From a virus: a stretch of 64,000 bases of DNA. Location of the stretch: IMG/VR virus record IMGVR_UViG_3300029319_008461, positions 1 through 64,000 of that record; one strand, given 5' to 3'. Shown piece by piece: positions 49,001 to 59,300 of this stretch (positions are counted from its first letter, which is position 1; each line of letters starts with the position of its first letter). The translations under genes were made by a program, and so were the position numbers. A model generated the notes under the pieces. It saw only the letters and a program-made list of their open reading frames with translations. It was not told where the DNA came from and searched no databases.

Positions 49001-52000
49001 AGGACAGGCGTTAATAGATTCTTTGTTCCGAGGTTTTAACCTGGGGTCCATTAATTTAAACGAACTTTCAGCGGCTGACCAAAGAAAAATTCAGGGCGAA
49101 GAATATAATGATACGGTCAGCAGAGCGTTATTAAATACTGTCCAAGAATCCCTGTATCCTGGGGATGTCAGATATGCCACTTTGGACCTTGATAAAGAAC
49201 TAATAGTTTTATACTTTAAAAGGCTTGGACAATTAGTAGGATCAGACATTGCTCTTGGGTTAGAGAAGCCGCTAGACACGAAGGAGGCATACTGTGATAG
49301 TCGTGACCTCCTGGCTTATGGTCTTGGGTCTGGGCTTGAAGTTGGACTTGAGGAATTGGCCGACATTGGAGACAGTGGTGTTGTTGCAGGAGGGTTATCT
49401 AAAGCACAATTAGCATCTCAGATAGGTCAGGAGATTGATCGCAACGCATTTAAGATAGAGCTTTTGTGTGAGTTGGCATCAAAGAATTTTGATTTTGCTC
49501 TAGAGATACAAAATTTTTGGGACACCTTAGGATTTGCCGAGTGGTTCATGGAACTTTTACGCCTCCTAAGCTTCGCATCTCAACAAGCTCAGGGTGTAGG
49601 AGCAAAAGCGATAGCTGATGGTATGAGAGCCAGGGGGGATCGATTTATTGAGCAACAATCGGTTGAGTTATCCCCAGCCGAACTATCAGAACTAAAAACC
49701 AAATCCTCTCAGATATATCGATATTATCAACATTATTTTGGAGACATAGATACCGAGGCTGATGAAATAAGCGGAAACCCCCAGTTAAACAGTCGTCAAA
49801 TACTTCCGCCCGAAACTCTTAAGTTTGTGTATGAACCAGTTGCTGGTCTCGGCGACGATCGTCCTCATTATGTTATAGGTTCTCTTGACACATCCATAGG
49901 TAAGGAGGCCACTCCAAGAAATGACAGATCATTCGGTAGATTACAATTAGATTATTTAAATGATGATGGTCTGGTTCGAGTTTATTTTAACGATAACGAA
50001 CGTGCGATTATTGGCAACGAATTAGGATATAGAGAGACTCCCTTTGAACTTCTGTGTGAGTTTGGTCTTGTAGATGACAATACTCCTAATGGCGAAGGAG
50101 AGTTTTCTGTTAAGCGAGCTATAGTCAGAAGTAGGCAGCCAATAATAAGACAAGGGCGTCCAGATGATTTTGCTAATATTATTAACGATTTCCATAAAAA
50201 AGTTATGAACGTTAGTTTTGGTTCTCAGTTAAACTTAGATGGCACCACAAGCTTTGGTGGTGGAGAGAATACAGAAACAGTAAGAAACGCTGTGGCCGAA
50301 AATGTTTTTGTCGGGACAGGAGTTGATGGAACCGCTTTATTACAGGTAGCCACGCCTTATCTCAATAGCTTATATAACGTAACGCAAATGGTGTCAACAA
50401 ACTTATATTCTAACGATCAGTTTAAAAGCAGGGTTGATGAGACTGTCATATTAGCGTCAAAACTACCTTTTGGGCCTAATGGAGACCCTTGTAATTTAGG
50501 TGCGGATGAGCAAAATGCAATCATTACCATTAATGCAATTCATCAAAGAATATTTAACTTTATACTAAATGTAGCCCCACTTTTTAACAACGGGTATGGA
50601 CTAGAGACCCCTGATACTTTAAATATGTTGTCCTCATATTTGGAAAATAAAATTATAAGAGATTTTGAACAGAGAAAGATTCTTGGCTTCGTTATTGAAG
50701 GGGTTTCATTTATATCAAGAACCTGTTCAACAACAGAGATAGAAGACGGTATAGAATTTAATCCAGCATTGATATCTGATCCCCAAGAGAAACTAAGATA
50801 TATCATTAAGCAAATGCTTAAGAAGACGCTTTTTAATCTTTCAACATTGGGAGCACCTGATATATCAGAATTTTCAGGCTGGGGTGCCATGACAAGAAAT
50901 ATGTTTGATGACATCAATGGTGTTGATGGCGGAGAAATAAAAAATCAACAGGGAACGGTAGTCCTTAATAAAAAGACAACCTACAAAATGTTGGCAAACC
51001 TACTCTATACCGGGAGGGGTTATGGTCCATTAGGTGATCTAGACGCTGAAGGGCTTTCTGCGGGTGCTCAAAACAATGCTACTCGAACTTATGATTTTGG
51101 TGGCAACGTAGCATACCTTGGACAAGCTCGCCAATCTCTTGCAAACTATGGCTTTGTCGCAACAGTGGATGGTTTTAAAGACAATCAATTTCTTGGACTT
51201 ATTCCAATGCCATTGTTAGTTGGATTACAATATATTTACTTTGATAAAGTTGTGGCCATTAACGATCAATTCCCGCAGATGGCGTATTATGCGAAGAAAA
51301 GAATAGACTCAGCAGATGAAGCGCTGAGAACCGCTATAGATCCAGCATCATCACAATCTTACAGTTTCGCACTGTCAACGCCTCAACAACCTAAGACGCT
51401 TGACGAGAGCAAACAAGACGACGCCGACCTAGAAGCAGATTTGCGTGGAGCTTTGCAACAAGAGCGGGATTTGATTGAAAATCTTAACGTCGCTGCTGAG
51501 GATGCCATACAAGAACAAACGCCTGGCGCTCCGGGACGAAATGACCAAGGTGAGGAACTAGCTAGACGATTACAAGATGCCCCACCTGGAAACGCTCAAC
51601 AACCCGCTGGACAAAGCACAAGAGATATGCAACAAGAGCAAGAAGCAGAGGGCATATCACAAAGTGAACGTGAACGCCGTGCGGCTGAAAGACGAGAGCA
51701 AGTTCGCCGGGAAGGAACACAAGGACAGCAACGACAATTACAATCACCAACACCACCAGTACAGCAACAGCAACAAAATGATGGGTCGTTCCCCGCCCAA
51801 GTTGGACCATTTACATACGCTAATGCAGATGAGGTTAGAACCCGCAAAGCCAAGTATAACGCTTTACTTGTGCGTGTAAACAGGATAAGAGATTATAAGA
51901 CTGCACTTGAGACTCGACTTAGAAGGTGCGCTGGACAGCTTCAGGTTGCTGAAAGGATATGGGAAGACGATGGCATTTTTAGAGGTTACGATGATCTTAC

Positions 52001-52613
52001 CCCGTCTGGACGGAATGACTGGACGATGAGAAAATCATTAAACGTTATCCTTAACAAGATCAATGAAGCATCGTCGTTGGATATAACTTATTTTGGAAGG
52101 ACAGGAGCCGGTGGCGGTGGTGGTCACCGAGCATATAACCCCACGAGAGATTGTCTTGTCAGAGGCAAGGATATTATTAGGCAAACAGATTTTGATACCG
52201 CAGCGGCTCTTCACCCTCGTCTTCCACTTACAAGAGCACAAGCGTTTGCAACTAGGCCAGGATTACAAGATTACAAAAATTTAATGGACGAAGGTTTTAG
52301 AGGGGGAGATGCTGGTATGCGAGACAGGTTTGAGAAAACAGAATTTTACACACGGCTAATTAATGCCATGGAAGAATTCCAAGGGTTTTCGGTACGCCCT
52401 CGTCCTGAAGCCAATGCTGATTATTCACCATTAAATCGTGCCACTCAGGCGTCCAGAGGAAATAATTTTATAAGCATACTTGCGATGATCACAAAAGAAA
52501 TAGCGGATCTTAAAGAAAGTAATCTGATAACAGATTTAAGGCTTGAGAAATGGGGCGCTGAAGAAAGAAATGATGTTGGGCGCATAATTAGAGAACTGAA
52601 CAGGCTTTTATGA
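46008..52613 (+). CDS. Giant tail/baseplate protein with LysM, 2201 aa
   Basis: One unbroken 6.6-kb gene. Residues about 223-285 form a LysM domain (YTVKSNGETFSTIANKFKI ... LSPGDIVDLPF), as used in baseplate proteins and peptidoglycan binding. Residues 680-720 are Lys-rich; the middle is mixed alpha/beta without enzymatic motifs; residues about 1800-1925 are Gln/Glu/Arg-rich coiled coil. A weak ribosome site precedes the ATG. Its place between hub and gp25 argues for a large baseplate wedge or hub-extending component. T4 has no protein of this size here. Confidence 0.72.
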   Translation: MKNIVNPIPEIFVDAIPQPVLRDLTEQETIDLNRYSTGDRTAKYVPAIKINNVNKIITGWSITPGPGQVLRNGSGYDYEDERNKFIIDMIHTAYLGGYGHLNIGQEIAKAIRNGSYGLNDENRFLLLKDAMAYAALYPQNAAVALSPTAPPNPQNPRLNGKSFALIFVGEEEKQKVLTRITTVLGQRNATKNSAFDTVTTEQAQKASNQNDVNNPDPFAQPKKATYTVKSNGETFSTIANKFKIGRLELQRVNQNKKRPPPNQNQNILDVDLSPGDIVDLPFNSINARVPSIIPSHSRLRINELLEAATRPTGSIPSGLTVIKKDLSEEKKKVDSQVDSSDWTANVPSDTSPEQSQTDVSSDVAVNITSYKSKNLLKKVYYNQAEKNYWCVFRTLAKNPKSFDIAGGEAAIQNINNFKFDFAVPEILKFASRDTTQNRAAIDPSKVEFLSRYGSLNRPQPVPAGQSFWIIAVKIPESEIEKLNPRGAKSSTDDIPSPLQRAKDLVAEKGVPGKPGLRRAPFSMSELQSTIATAAIVVDRYADELDKEGITPGMMTPSTNVRIRAEDLKRFYSVVQRYAERTLDTDITINDKIEFVFDSKYKLVNVFYNGAQYAGLADPKTGLYTAFGAVSKGTFALVFYANEIAALFTKEDKPSAVEFVQKYMYPSPVIKPTDIKNKKEENKKSNKNPPENQSAGLGKNTFETKPEKKKKTSKPKTKAEVERQFQRRFQAGADAFGFYTSVLNNAGCETPLAKYLNDAFLIYQLFGGKASVSQVVGVVVKLLRDEFIEIKKNEQLLLQGAAYLDDPDRFLRDIEAEVNRQFFDCFRVLGDVLAKEVLEPGGVPPEVQSLVKQGLTPPFGISLGKTPTADLWALWRKKLLDLIIEFIKQLILQAFKELLLAVSGCGPETVVDPSNITKNRNPNVNSPYGIIRINDLVDYAGVDLIEVAKELNMRNVLPNEDRTDIIETPVTLEQLRRLNDDASDLMVDNDVVAILQGSGGQALIDSLFRGFNLGSINLNELSAADQRKIQGEEYNDTVSRALLNTVQESLYPGDVRYATLDLDKELIVLYFKRLGQLVGSDIALGLEKPLDTKEAYCDSRDLLAYGLGSGLEVGLEELADIGDSGVVAGGLSKAQLASQIGQEIDRNAFKIELLCELASKNFDFALEIQNFWDTLGFAEWFMELLRLLSFASQQAQGVGAKAIADGMRARGDRFIEQQSVELSPAELSELKTKSSQIYRYYQHYFGDIDTEADEISGNPQLNSRQILPPETLKFVYEPVAGLGDDRPHYVIGSLDTSIGKEATPRNDRSFGRLQLDYLNDDGLVRVYFNDNERAIIGNELGYRETPFELLCEFGLVDDNTPNGEGEFSVKRAIVRSRQPIIRQGRPDDFANIINDFHKKVMNVSFGSQLNLDGTTSFGGGENTETVRNAVAENVFVGTGVDGTALLQVATPYLNSLYNVTQMVSTNLYSNDQFKSRVDETVILASKLPFGPNGDPCNLGADEQNAIITINAIHQRIFNFILNVAPLFNNGYGLETPDTLNMLSSYLENKIIRDFEQRKILGFVIEGVSFISRTCSTTEIEDGIEFNPALISDPQEKLRYIIKQMLKKTLFNLSTLGAPDISEFSGWGAMTRNMFDDINGVDGGEIKNQQGTVVLNKKTTYKMLANLLYTGRGYGPLGDLDAEGLSAGAQNNATRTYDFGGNVAYLGQARQSLANYGFVATVDGFKDNQFLGLIPMPLLVGLQYIYFDKVVAINDQFPQMAYYAKKRIDSADEALRTAIDPASSQSYSFALSTPQQPKTLDESKQDDADLEADLRGALQQERDLIENLNVAAEDAIQEQTPGAPGRNDQGEELARRLQDAPPGNAQQPAGQSTRDMQQEQEAEGISQSERERRAAERREQVRREGTQGQQRQLQSPTPPVQQQQQNDGSFPAQVGPFTYANADEVRTRKAKYNALLVRVNRIRDYKTALETRLRRCAGQLQVAERIWEDDGIFRGYDDLTPSGRNDWTMRKSLNVILNKINEASSLDITYFGRTGAGGGGGHRAYNPTRDCLVRGKDIIRQTDFDTAAALHPRLPLTRAQAFATRPGLQDYKNLMDEGFRGGDAGMRDRFEKTEFYTRLINAMEEFQGFSVRPRPEANADYSPLNRATQASRGNNFISILAMITKEIADLKESNLITDLRLEKWGAEERNDVGRIIRELNRLL

Positions 52614-52629
52614 TAAAGGGGAAAAATAA

Positions 52630-53034
52630 ATGGCGAACAAATTAGAAGGTATATCTGTTTCTCTTCCATTAACTTATGATAATGTTGATGGGCCTTACGA
52701 GCTTAACAAAACTTTAAAAGATGTAGTCAAGCAAAATTTAAAAAATTTAGTGTTGACATCACCAGGAGAAAGAGTTATGTTGCCAGACTTTGGTGCCGGT
52801 ATTCGTCGTTTGCTTTTTGAGCCGAATACAGGGCAGGTTTTTTCGACGGCCAAAGACAGAATAACTGCTCAAGTAACAAGGTATATGCCCTTTGTGCAGC
52901 TTGAAGATTTGGTAATTTTAACATCAGATCAGGACGCCAGTTTGTCTCCTAACGCAGCCAGGTTAATTTTGAAGTACAACATAGGTGCGATTAATGAGAG
53001 CGATACCTTGATAATAACTCAGAACCAGAACTAA
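52630..53034 (+). CDS. gp25-like baseplate wedge protein
   Basis: 134 aa, normal length for the family. KQNLKNLVLTSPGERVMLPDFGAGIRRLLFEPN is typical: the PGER...P.fG.gi...lFe element defines T4 gp25/IraD-like sheath-initiator proteins of contractile tails. It nucleates the tail sheath on the baseplate. AAGGGG gives a good ribosome site. Confidence 0.95.
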   Translation: MANKLEGISVSLPLTYDNVDGPYELNKTLKDVVKQNLKNLVLTSPGERVMLPDFGAGIRRLLFEPNTGQVFSTAKDRITAQVTRYMPFVQLEDLVILTSDQDASLSPNAARLILKYNIGAINESDTLIITQNQN

Positions 53035-53058
53035 TTACTGAAGCTTAGAGGTTTAGTG

Positions 53059-54852
53059 ATGCCAAAACGCCCAATAAATTATACAAGCAGAGAATTTGAG
53101 ACAATCAAAGAATCTCTTGTAAATTATGCAAAACGTTATTATGCGAATACATTTCAAGATTTCAACGAGGCGTCCTTTGGCGCACTGATGTTAGATTTGG
53201 TGGCCTACGTTGGTGATCAATTATCTTTTTACACAGATTACCAAGCAAACGAAAGCTTTCTAGACACAGCTATAGAATTGTCTAATGTTCAGAGACTAGC
53301 AAAGCAACTGGGTTATAAAATGCCTGGGTCCCCAACTTCTACAGGTGTTTGTAACTTTTATGTTCTTGTTCCGGCAGCAGCCACAACAGGCGGTCCCGAC
53401 ACAAACTACATTCCAATTTTAAAAACAGGAGCTATAGTTAGTGCTGATGGAGGCGGGGTATTTACTTTAACTCAGGATATAGATTTTACTGATAGCAATA
53501 ACGCTATAACAGTTGCGAAAGTTGACTCAGATACTGGTGTACCAACCGAGTTTGCCATCAAGGGTCAAGGTCAAGTTGTCTCCGGTAGACTACGAGAAGA
53601 GGAAATAACTGTTGGAAGCTATCAAAGATTCCTGAGATTGAGAATGTCGGCTGATAATGTTTCAGAAATTATATCAGTCGTGGATTCTCAAGGTAATGAA
53701 TATCATCAGGTAGACTACCTTACTCAAGATATTGTATTGTCAAAAGAGCCTAACCGAGGAACGAATAGAGATCTTGTTCCATTTATAATGAAAACCAAAC
53801 CATGTCCAAGAAGGTTCGTAACAGAATTTGATAGCGAAGGAAATGCTTTCTTACAGTTTGGGTATGGTTCAGCGGACAATATTACTGGTGACTTGATAGC
53901 GAGCCCGGCCGATGTTGTTCTAGATGTTGTCGGGAGAGAGTATGTATCCGACACTACATTTGACCCCAGTAATTTAATAAAGTCGGATAAGTTTGGGGTT
54001 GTACCTGAGGACACAACACTGACGGTAACTTATAGAACAAATGAAAACACAACAATAAACGCCGCCGCAAGCTCAGTGAATGAAGTGCTCTTATCATCCT
54101 TTACGTTTACTAATCGAGACATCTTGACTGACACGTTAGCTCTTGGGGTCGAGGGGTCACTAGAGGTAGAAAATCCTGAACCAATACTTGGGGACACCGA
54201 AGAACTCACGGCGGACGAAGTTAGAATTAGAGCGTATGCAACGTATGCCTCACAGAACAGAGCCGTTACTAGAGAGGATTATATAAGTATATGTTACCGT
54301 ATGCCAGCAGGATTCGGAAAAGTAAAGCGTGTTAACATAATACAGGACCCTAGATCAACCACAAGAAATCTAAACCTTTATGTTTTGTCTGAGGATTCTA
54401 ATGGTAATTTTACAGCACCAACAAGTCAACTAAAAACAAATTTAAAAACCTGGATTGATCGTTATAGAATGATTAATGATAGTGTTGATATATTAGACGG
54501 AAAAGTTATAAACTATGGTATACAGTTCGAGGTGGTAGCTGAAACTGGAACTAATCGTTTTGAGGTTCTAAACGCCTGTGTAAATAAGTTACAAGAGAAA
54601 GTTTTAAACGTCTCTAAAGAACTCGGCGAGCCTGTGTATATCTCTGAGTTGTTTAAGATGCTGAACAGTGTGCCAGGAGTTGTTGATACAACCGTTGTAA
54701 AGTTGATTAATAAAACTGGCGGATCTTACAGTTCTTTTAATTATGAGATTGATAAAAACCTATCTCAAGATGGAAGGTTTCTTATAGTCCCCCCTGATGC
54801 AGTGGCGGATGTGTTGTTTCCTAACGACGATATAGTTGGAGTTGTTAAGTAA
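53059..54852 (+). CDS. gp6-like baseplate wedge protein (baseplate J)
   Basis: 597 aa, ATG 53059 behind AGAGG (a GTG just before is less likely). NYTSREFETIKESLVNYAKRYY and FGALMLDLVAYVGDQLSFY are the N-terminal signature of T4 gp6/baseplate-J proteins; ELTADEVRIRAYATYASQNRAVTREDY marks the central domain, and the C-terminus VYISELFKMLNSVPGVVDT is the conserved end. It forms the ring of the baseplate wedge. Its order after gp25 is as in other myoviruses. Confidence 0.95.
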   Translation: MPKRPINYTSREFETIKESLVNYAKRYYANTFQDFNEASFGALMLDLVAYVGDQLSFYTDYQANESFLDTAIELSNVQRLAKQLGYKMPGSPTSTGVCNFYVLVPAAATTGGPDTNYIPILKTGAIVSADGGGVFTLTQDIDFTDSNNAITVAKVDSDTGVPTEFAIKGQGQVVSGRLREEEITVGSYQRFLRLRMSADNVSEIISVVDSQGNEYHQVDYLTQDIVLSKEPNRGTNRDLVPFIMKTKPCPRRFVTEFDSEGNAFLQFGYGSADNITGDLIASPADVVLDVVGREYVSDTTFDPSNLIKSDKFGVVPEDTTLTVTYRTNENTTINAAASSVNEVLLSSFTFTNRDILTDTLALGVEGSLEVENPEPILGDTEELTADEVRIRAYATYASQNRAVTREDYISICYRMPAGFGKVKRVNIIQDPRSTTRNLNLYVLSEDSNGNFTAPTSQLKTNLKTWIDRYRMINDSVDILDGKVINYGIQFEVVAETGTNRFEVLNACVNKLQEKVLNVSKELGEPVYISELFKMLNSVPGVVDTTVVKLINKTGGSYSSFNYEIDKNLSQDGRFLIVPPDAVADVLFPNDDIVGVVK

Positions 54853-56360
54853 TGGCTATTAAGAGATACTTTGCGTCGCAAGACAATACCATAACAAATG
54901 CCTTCAAGGCCAATCTTAGGACTAGAGGCACAGGGTCAAATATGGGAGCATCTGATATTCTGGAGGCGTTTGTCATCCATGGGCAAACAACTGCGTCCAT
55001 AGATGCTGCAAACGCCGAACAAGCTAGAATACTAATACAGTTTCCTGTGGATTCAATTGTTTCTGATGTTACAAATGGCGTGGTGCCATCCTCTAGTGTT
55101 GAGTATAGGTTAAAAATGTTTAATGCACCACACGGTGATTCATTACCGTATGAGTATCCACTTAAGGTAGCCGTTGTCAGTGGTAACTTCTGGAGTGAAG
55201 GTCGTGGGTTAGACATGAACGAATACACTGACTTTGGTGTATGTAATTGGATTTCTAGCTCCGAGGGAATAGCTTGGGAACATCAGGGCGGCGATTTTTA
55301 TAACAGTGCAAGCAGTGGAGATAGGGCTTATTCCTCAAGTTATTATTTCTCTGGGGGACTTGAAGATCTTGATGTTGATGTGAGTTTTGCCATAGATCTG
55401 TGGCGATCTGACGGTATTGGTACAGCGTCGAATTTTGGGTTTATGATAAAGCACGACGACGATATAATTTCAGGAACATCGGGATCGTTTTTCACCAAGA
55501 AGTTTTTTGGTAGAACAAGCGAATATTTCTTGAAGAGGCCTTACATCGAGGCAAGGTGGGACGATTCTAGAAAGGATCAAAGAGGTCTTAGTTTCATATC
55601 AAGTGCTCTTGCACCGCCTTCTGACAACTTGAATACAGTTTATCTCTATAATAGAATTCGAGGAACCCTAAAGGACATACCTAGCCTGGTCGGGACAGAT
55701 CAAATAATATATGTTAGTTTCTTTAGTGGAAGCAATGATGACATACCAACAGGCCATCGTCTGCATGTTTTAGATGCGGCTGGACTAGTACAACAGGAAA
55801 TAACTGGTGGAATTGTTGTTGAGAATGGTGTTGCCCAAACGGGGATTTACAGTTGTTCTTTTGCAATAACAAGCTCTTTGGATACGGTTCACGATGTTTG
55901 GCATTCTGGTAGTATAGAATATTTTACTGGTTCGATTAACCTAGAGGGACTAACAGCGAGTTTTGTTCAGTATGAAACGCAACATATAAGCGACATAACA
56001 AATCTCAAGAAGTCTTATGTCCAAGGACAAAAACCAGTTCTTAGAGTTTATGCAAGAGAGAAAAACTGGAATCCAAATGTGTACAGTGTGGCCGCATCAG
56101 AGCCCCCAACTCAAATTATCGAGAATGCTTATTGGAGATTGTTCAGGGTAGTTGACAATATGGATGTCGTACCTTATGGTACGGGCTCCACTAATCACAC
56201 TAAAATGTCTTATGATGTTAGTGGTAACTATTTTGAAATTGATACCTCGATATTAGATCAGGGCTATGCTTATGGGTTACAGTTTGTTTATCTGCTGAAT
56301 GGAAACTATGTAGAACAACCAGAGATATTTAAGTTCAAGGTTGATGAAGAGCCCGCATGA
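54852..56360 (+). CDS. Virion structural protein, baseplate/fibre, 502 aa
   Basis: Beta-rich protein with repeated aromatic and Gly/Ser patches. ARILIQFPVDSIV, VEYRLKMFNAPH, and EGRGLDMNEYTDFG give the order seen in DNRLRE-like beta-sandwich domains of cell-surface and phage fibre proteins. The start overlaps the gp6 stop by one base and the end overlaps the next start, so it is part of the baseplate operon. Likely a baseplate-peripheral or short-fibre attachment protein. Confidence 0.7.
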   Translation: MAIKRYFASQDNTITNAFKANLRTRGTGSNMGASDILEAFVIHGQTTASIDAANAEQARILIQFPVDSIVSDVTNGVVPSSSVEYRLKMFNAPHGDSLPYEYPLKVAVVSGNFWSEGRGLDMNEYTDFGVCNWISSSEGIAWEHQGGDFYNSASSGDRAYSSSYYFSGGLEDLDVDVSFAIDLWRSDGIGTASNFGFMIKHDDDIISGTSGSFFTKKFFGRTSEYFLKRPYIEARWDDSRKDQRGLSFISSALAPPSDNLNTVYLYNRIRGTLKDIPSLVGTDQIIYVSFFSGSNDDIPTGHRLHVLDAAGLVQQEITGGIVVENGVAQTGIYSCSFAITSSLDTVHDVWHSGSIEYFTGSINLEGLTASFVQYETQHISDITNLKKSYVQGQKPVLRVYAREKNWNPNVYSVAASEPPTQIIENAYWRLFRVVDNMDVVPYGTGSTNHTKMSYDVSGNYFEIDTSILDQGYAYGLQFVYLLNGNYVEQPEIFKFKVDEEPA

Positions 56361-59300
56361 GCATAAAAAAGTTATTTGAAAATAATAAGCAAGGAAACTC
56401 TGTAGGGAAATATCTCAAGAGTAGTGCAGTAGCGTCTTTAAGTGGCGGCATTGAATCTTCGCAACACCTGAGTGAGACTCTAAGAAGGCAGCAAGAATTC
56501 ACAGCGCCACTAGATTACGGTGATCCAGATGAGTTTGCAAAATATGGCTCAGCCGAAAAATATTACGAGAATAGTTTTAATTATATCTTACAAAATTATC
56601 CTTACGATGGCTCTGGGTTTGAGAAAGAAAAATTTTATAACGATTTAAATCCACTAGAAAAGTTTATCTTCAATGAGAGATATCCAAAGAGCACCGGGTT
56701 TGCATCTATCGGGACAAATTATGGCACTGCGGTATCTCACAGTTCTCATTATTTCTCGTCTCCAAAGACAGAGTTTATTCAGGTAAAGGGTGGGCCTCAT
56801 TCAGGTACTTTGTTCGCATCAAACTTTAGGCAAAACAATCTTGAGTTTGGTGGACCGAGTGGATCGACAGTAGAATTTTTCCTTTCTAAGTCTGATATAC
56901 CTGGCGGCGGAGAGGTGGTTACAACCCAATCACCAAGGCAGGTTATATTTGACTTGTGGAACGGTGTGTCTACAGGCTCAGTAGACGATGACGAAACAAA
57001 CGGCTGCTATGGTAACTTGAGAATTGAGCTTTCAAAAAGCTTAGAAGATAGATTTTTGGTTACGATGTTGTCGGGCACAAAAGGATATGTAACTCAATCT
57101 ATTCCAACGACTGGCGGTGTTGGGAATTATATTACAGGTAGCGGATTTAATCACTTTGCTTTCGTATTTAATACTTCGGAAAGTTCTCCTACAATAGATT
57201 TTTATATCAATGGGGTGTGTCATGAAACAGGGATCTCTCCCACGGGACACCAAGCAGGACAAATAAGCCTAGTAACCGGCTCGTTGGTAGCTAATATTGG
57301 TGCGCTTAGAGTTGCACCATCTGGCGTATCTGATACAAACTCAATGGAAGGACGTGGTAAGCTATCCGGAACTCTTGATGAGTTTAGGTTTTGGCGAACC
57401 GCCAGGTCCGGCGAAGATGTGGGGAGAAACTGGTTTACGCATGTTAATGGCGGGGCCGACAAGCAGGATGCCAACTCTGCTCTTGGTATGTATTTTAAGT
57501 TTAACGAAGGGATCACAGGGACAAGCAGTGTCGATAGCGTTGTTCTAGATTATTCAGGCAGAATATCGAATGGCTCTTGGACCGGGTACGCTGCTGGCGC
57601 AAGAGACACTGGGTCAGCTATAACACAACAGGCACTAACACAGTCTGTTGCTGGAAGAACAGAATTAGAAGATCCAATAGTAATCCCATCGGCCTCGGTA
57701 TTAACTACTAGAAGAGATGAGTTGAAAGAAATAGGTGAGTATCACGACTCAAAAAACCCATCCTTTATCCTCAATTCCTTTCCTGATTGGATAGTTCAAG
57801 AGGACTCAGAATTTGGTAACGAACTAAGAAATTCAACCCAAATAATTTCAACTTACTTTGACACGCTGTATTCGCAAATATCACACTTAACCAAGATAAA
57901 GTCGATGGATTACCTTAGTGGTAGTGCAACTGGCAGCGTATTTGAGTTTCCTCACAATGATCGTCTGGTTGAACAATTAGGGGTTGAAGCTCCAGAATTG
58001 TTTGAGAACGCTGATTTGTTGTCTCAGTTCTTGAAAAGAGGCGAAGACATAAACTTTAAATATGACTTGAGCACGATCAAGAATACGATTTACAAAAACA
58101 TATACAACAACTTAAATCATATTTTAAAATCTAAGGGTAACGAAAAGGCCATAAGAAACTTAGTCAGATGTTTTGGTGTGGATGAGGAAATTATAAAGGT
58201 CAATATATATTCCGACAACTCCACATACAAACTAGACAACAATTATAGGTCAGACACAAGTAACAAAAAATATGCTGATTTCACAGGTTTGCTGGATCAA
58301 GAATCATCAAATGCAACCGTCTATCAGTACCCTAACTCAGACCTTCCGGAATCATACGGTGTAATAAGCGGTAGCAGTGGAAGCCTTAGTTTGATAGAAT
58401 ATGGATTTACTGCCCAGTGTGAGTTTGTATTTCCTAATAGAAAAGAGGTAGACACCCTAACGCACACACCACTACAGGTTGTGACATCATCACTTTTTGG
58501 TTGGCACACGCCACGGGGTGAGCACAAGTTGTTGTCCTCTTCCACGGACACAAGTTGGCACTATCCTAATGCGGACTCCGGGTTACAAGTTGTTGCTATC
58601 AAATCAGCGTCCCAGATGGCCGAGATTATATCACCAACACATCGAGTTAAAGATGTTTTCTTTAAAGTTCTAGACAGGCACAACAATGAGTTAATTGTTT
58701 CGGATGTTTTTAGAAATGTTTATGAAAACAAAAAATGGAACATCGCTTTATCTGTGCATCCTAAGAGGTTCCCGTTTGCGCAAACATCAGGAGCAAATGC
58801 AAATGTTCATGATGGATATGACATTGATTTTTACGCTGTTAATTACGATTCCGGTATTAGACAGGAGAGTTTCTTTAAGACAGGATCATTGACATATAAA
58901 TCGGGATCTGATATAGTTTCTGCTGCAAAAAGATATTATGTTGGAGCACATAGAACAGACTTTACGGGCACAGTGTTAACATCTAGTGATGTGCGTGCGT
59001 CTAGTTTCCGTTATTGGACTGATGTGCTACCAACGGGTGCTATTGATATGCACGCAAGAAGCGCAGATAATTACGGGACACTAAATCCAACTAGACAAGC
59101 ATACACTTTCCAAAGCAAAAACCCAGGTGTTTATATCCCCCAGGCAGACACACTTGCCGTTCATTGGGATTTTGCTGACGTAACGGGTAGTGATGCTTCG
59201 GGAAGATTTAACGTTAATGATTTTTCATCTGGGTCTTTAGACTCAGGTAGTGGTGGTGATTTATTCCATGAATCGCCACAGCACATAAATTCAAGACAGC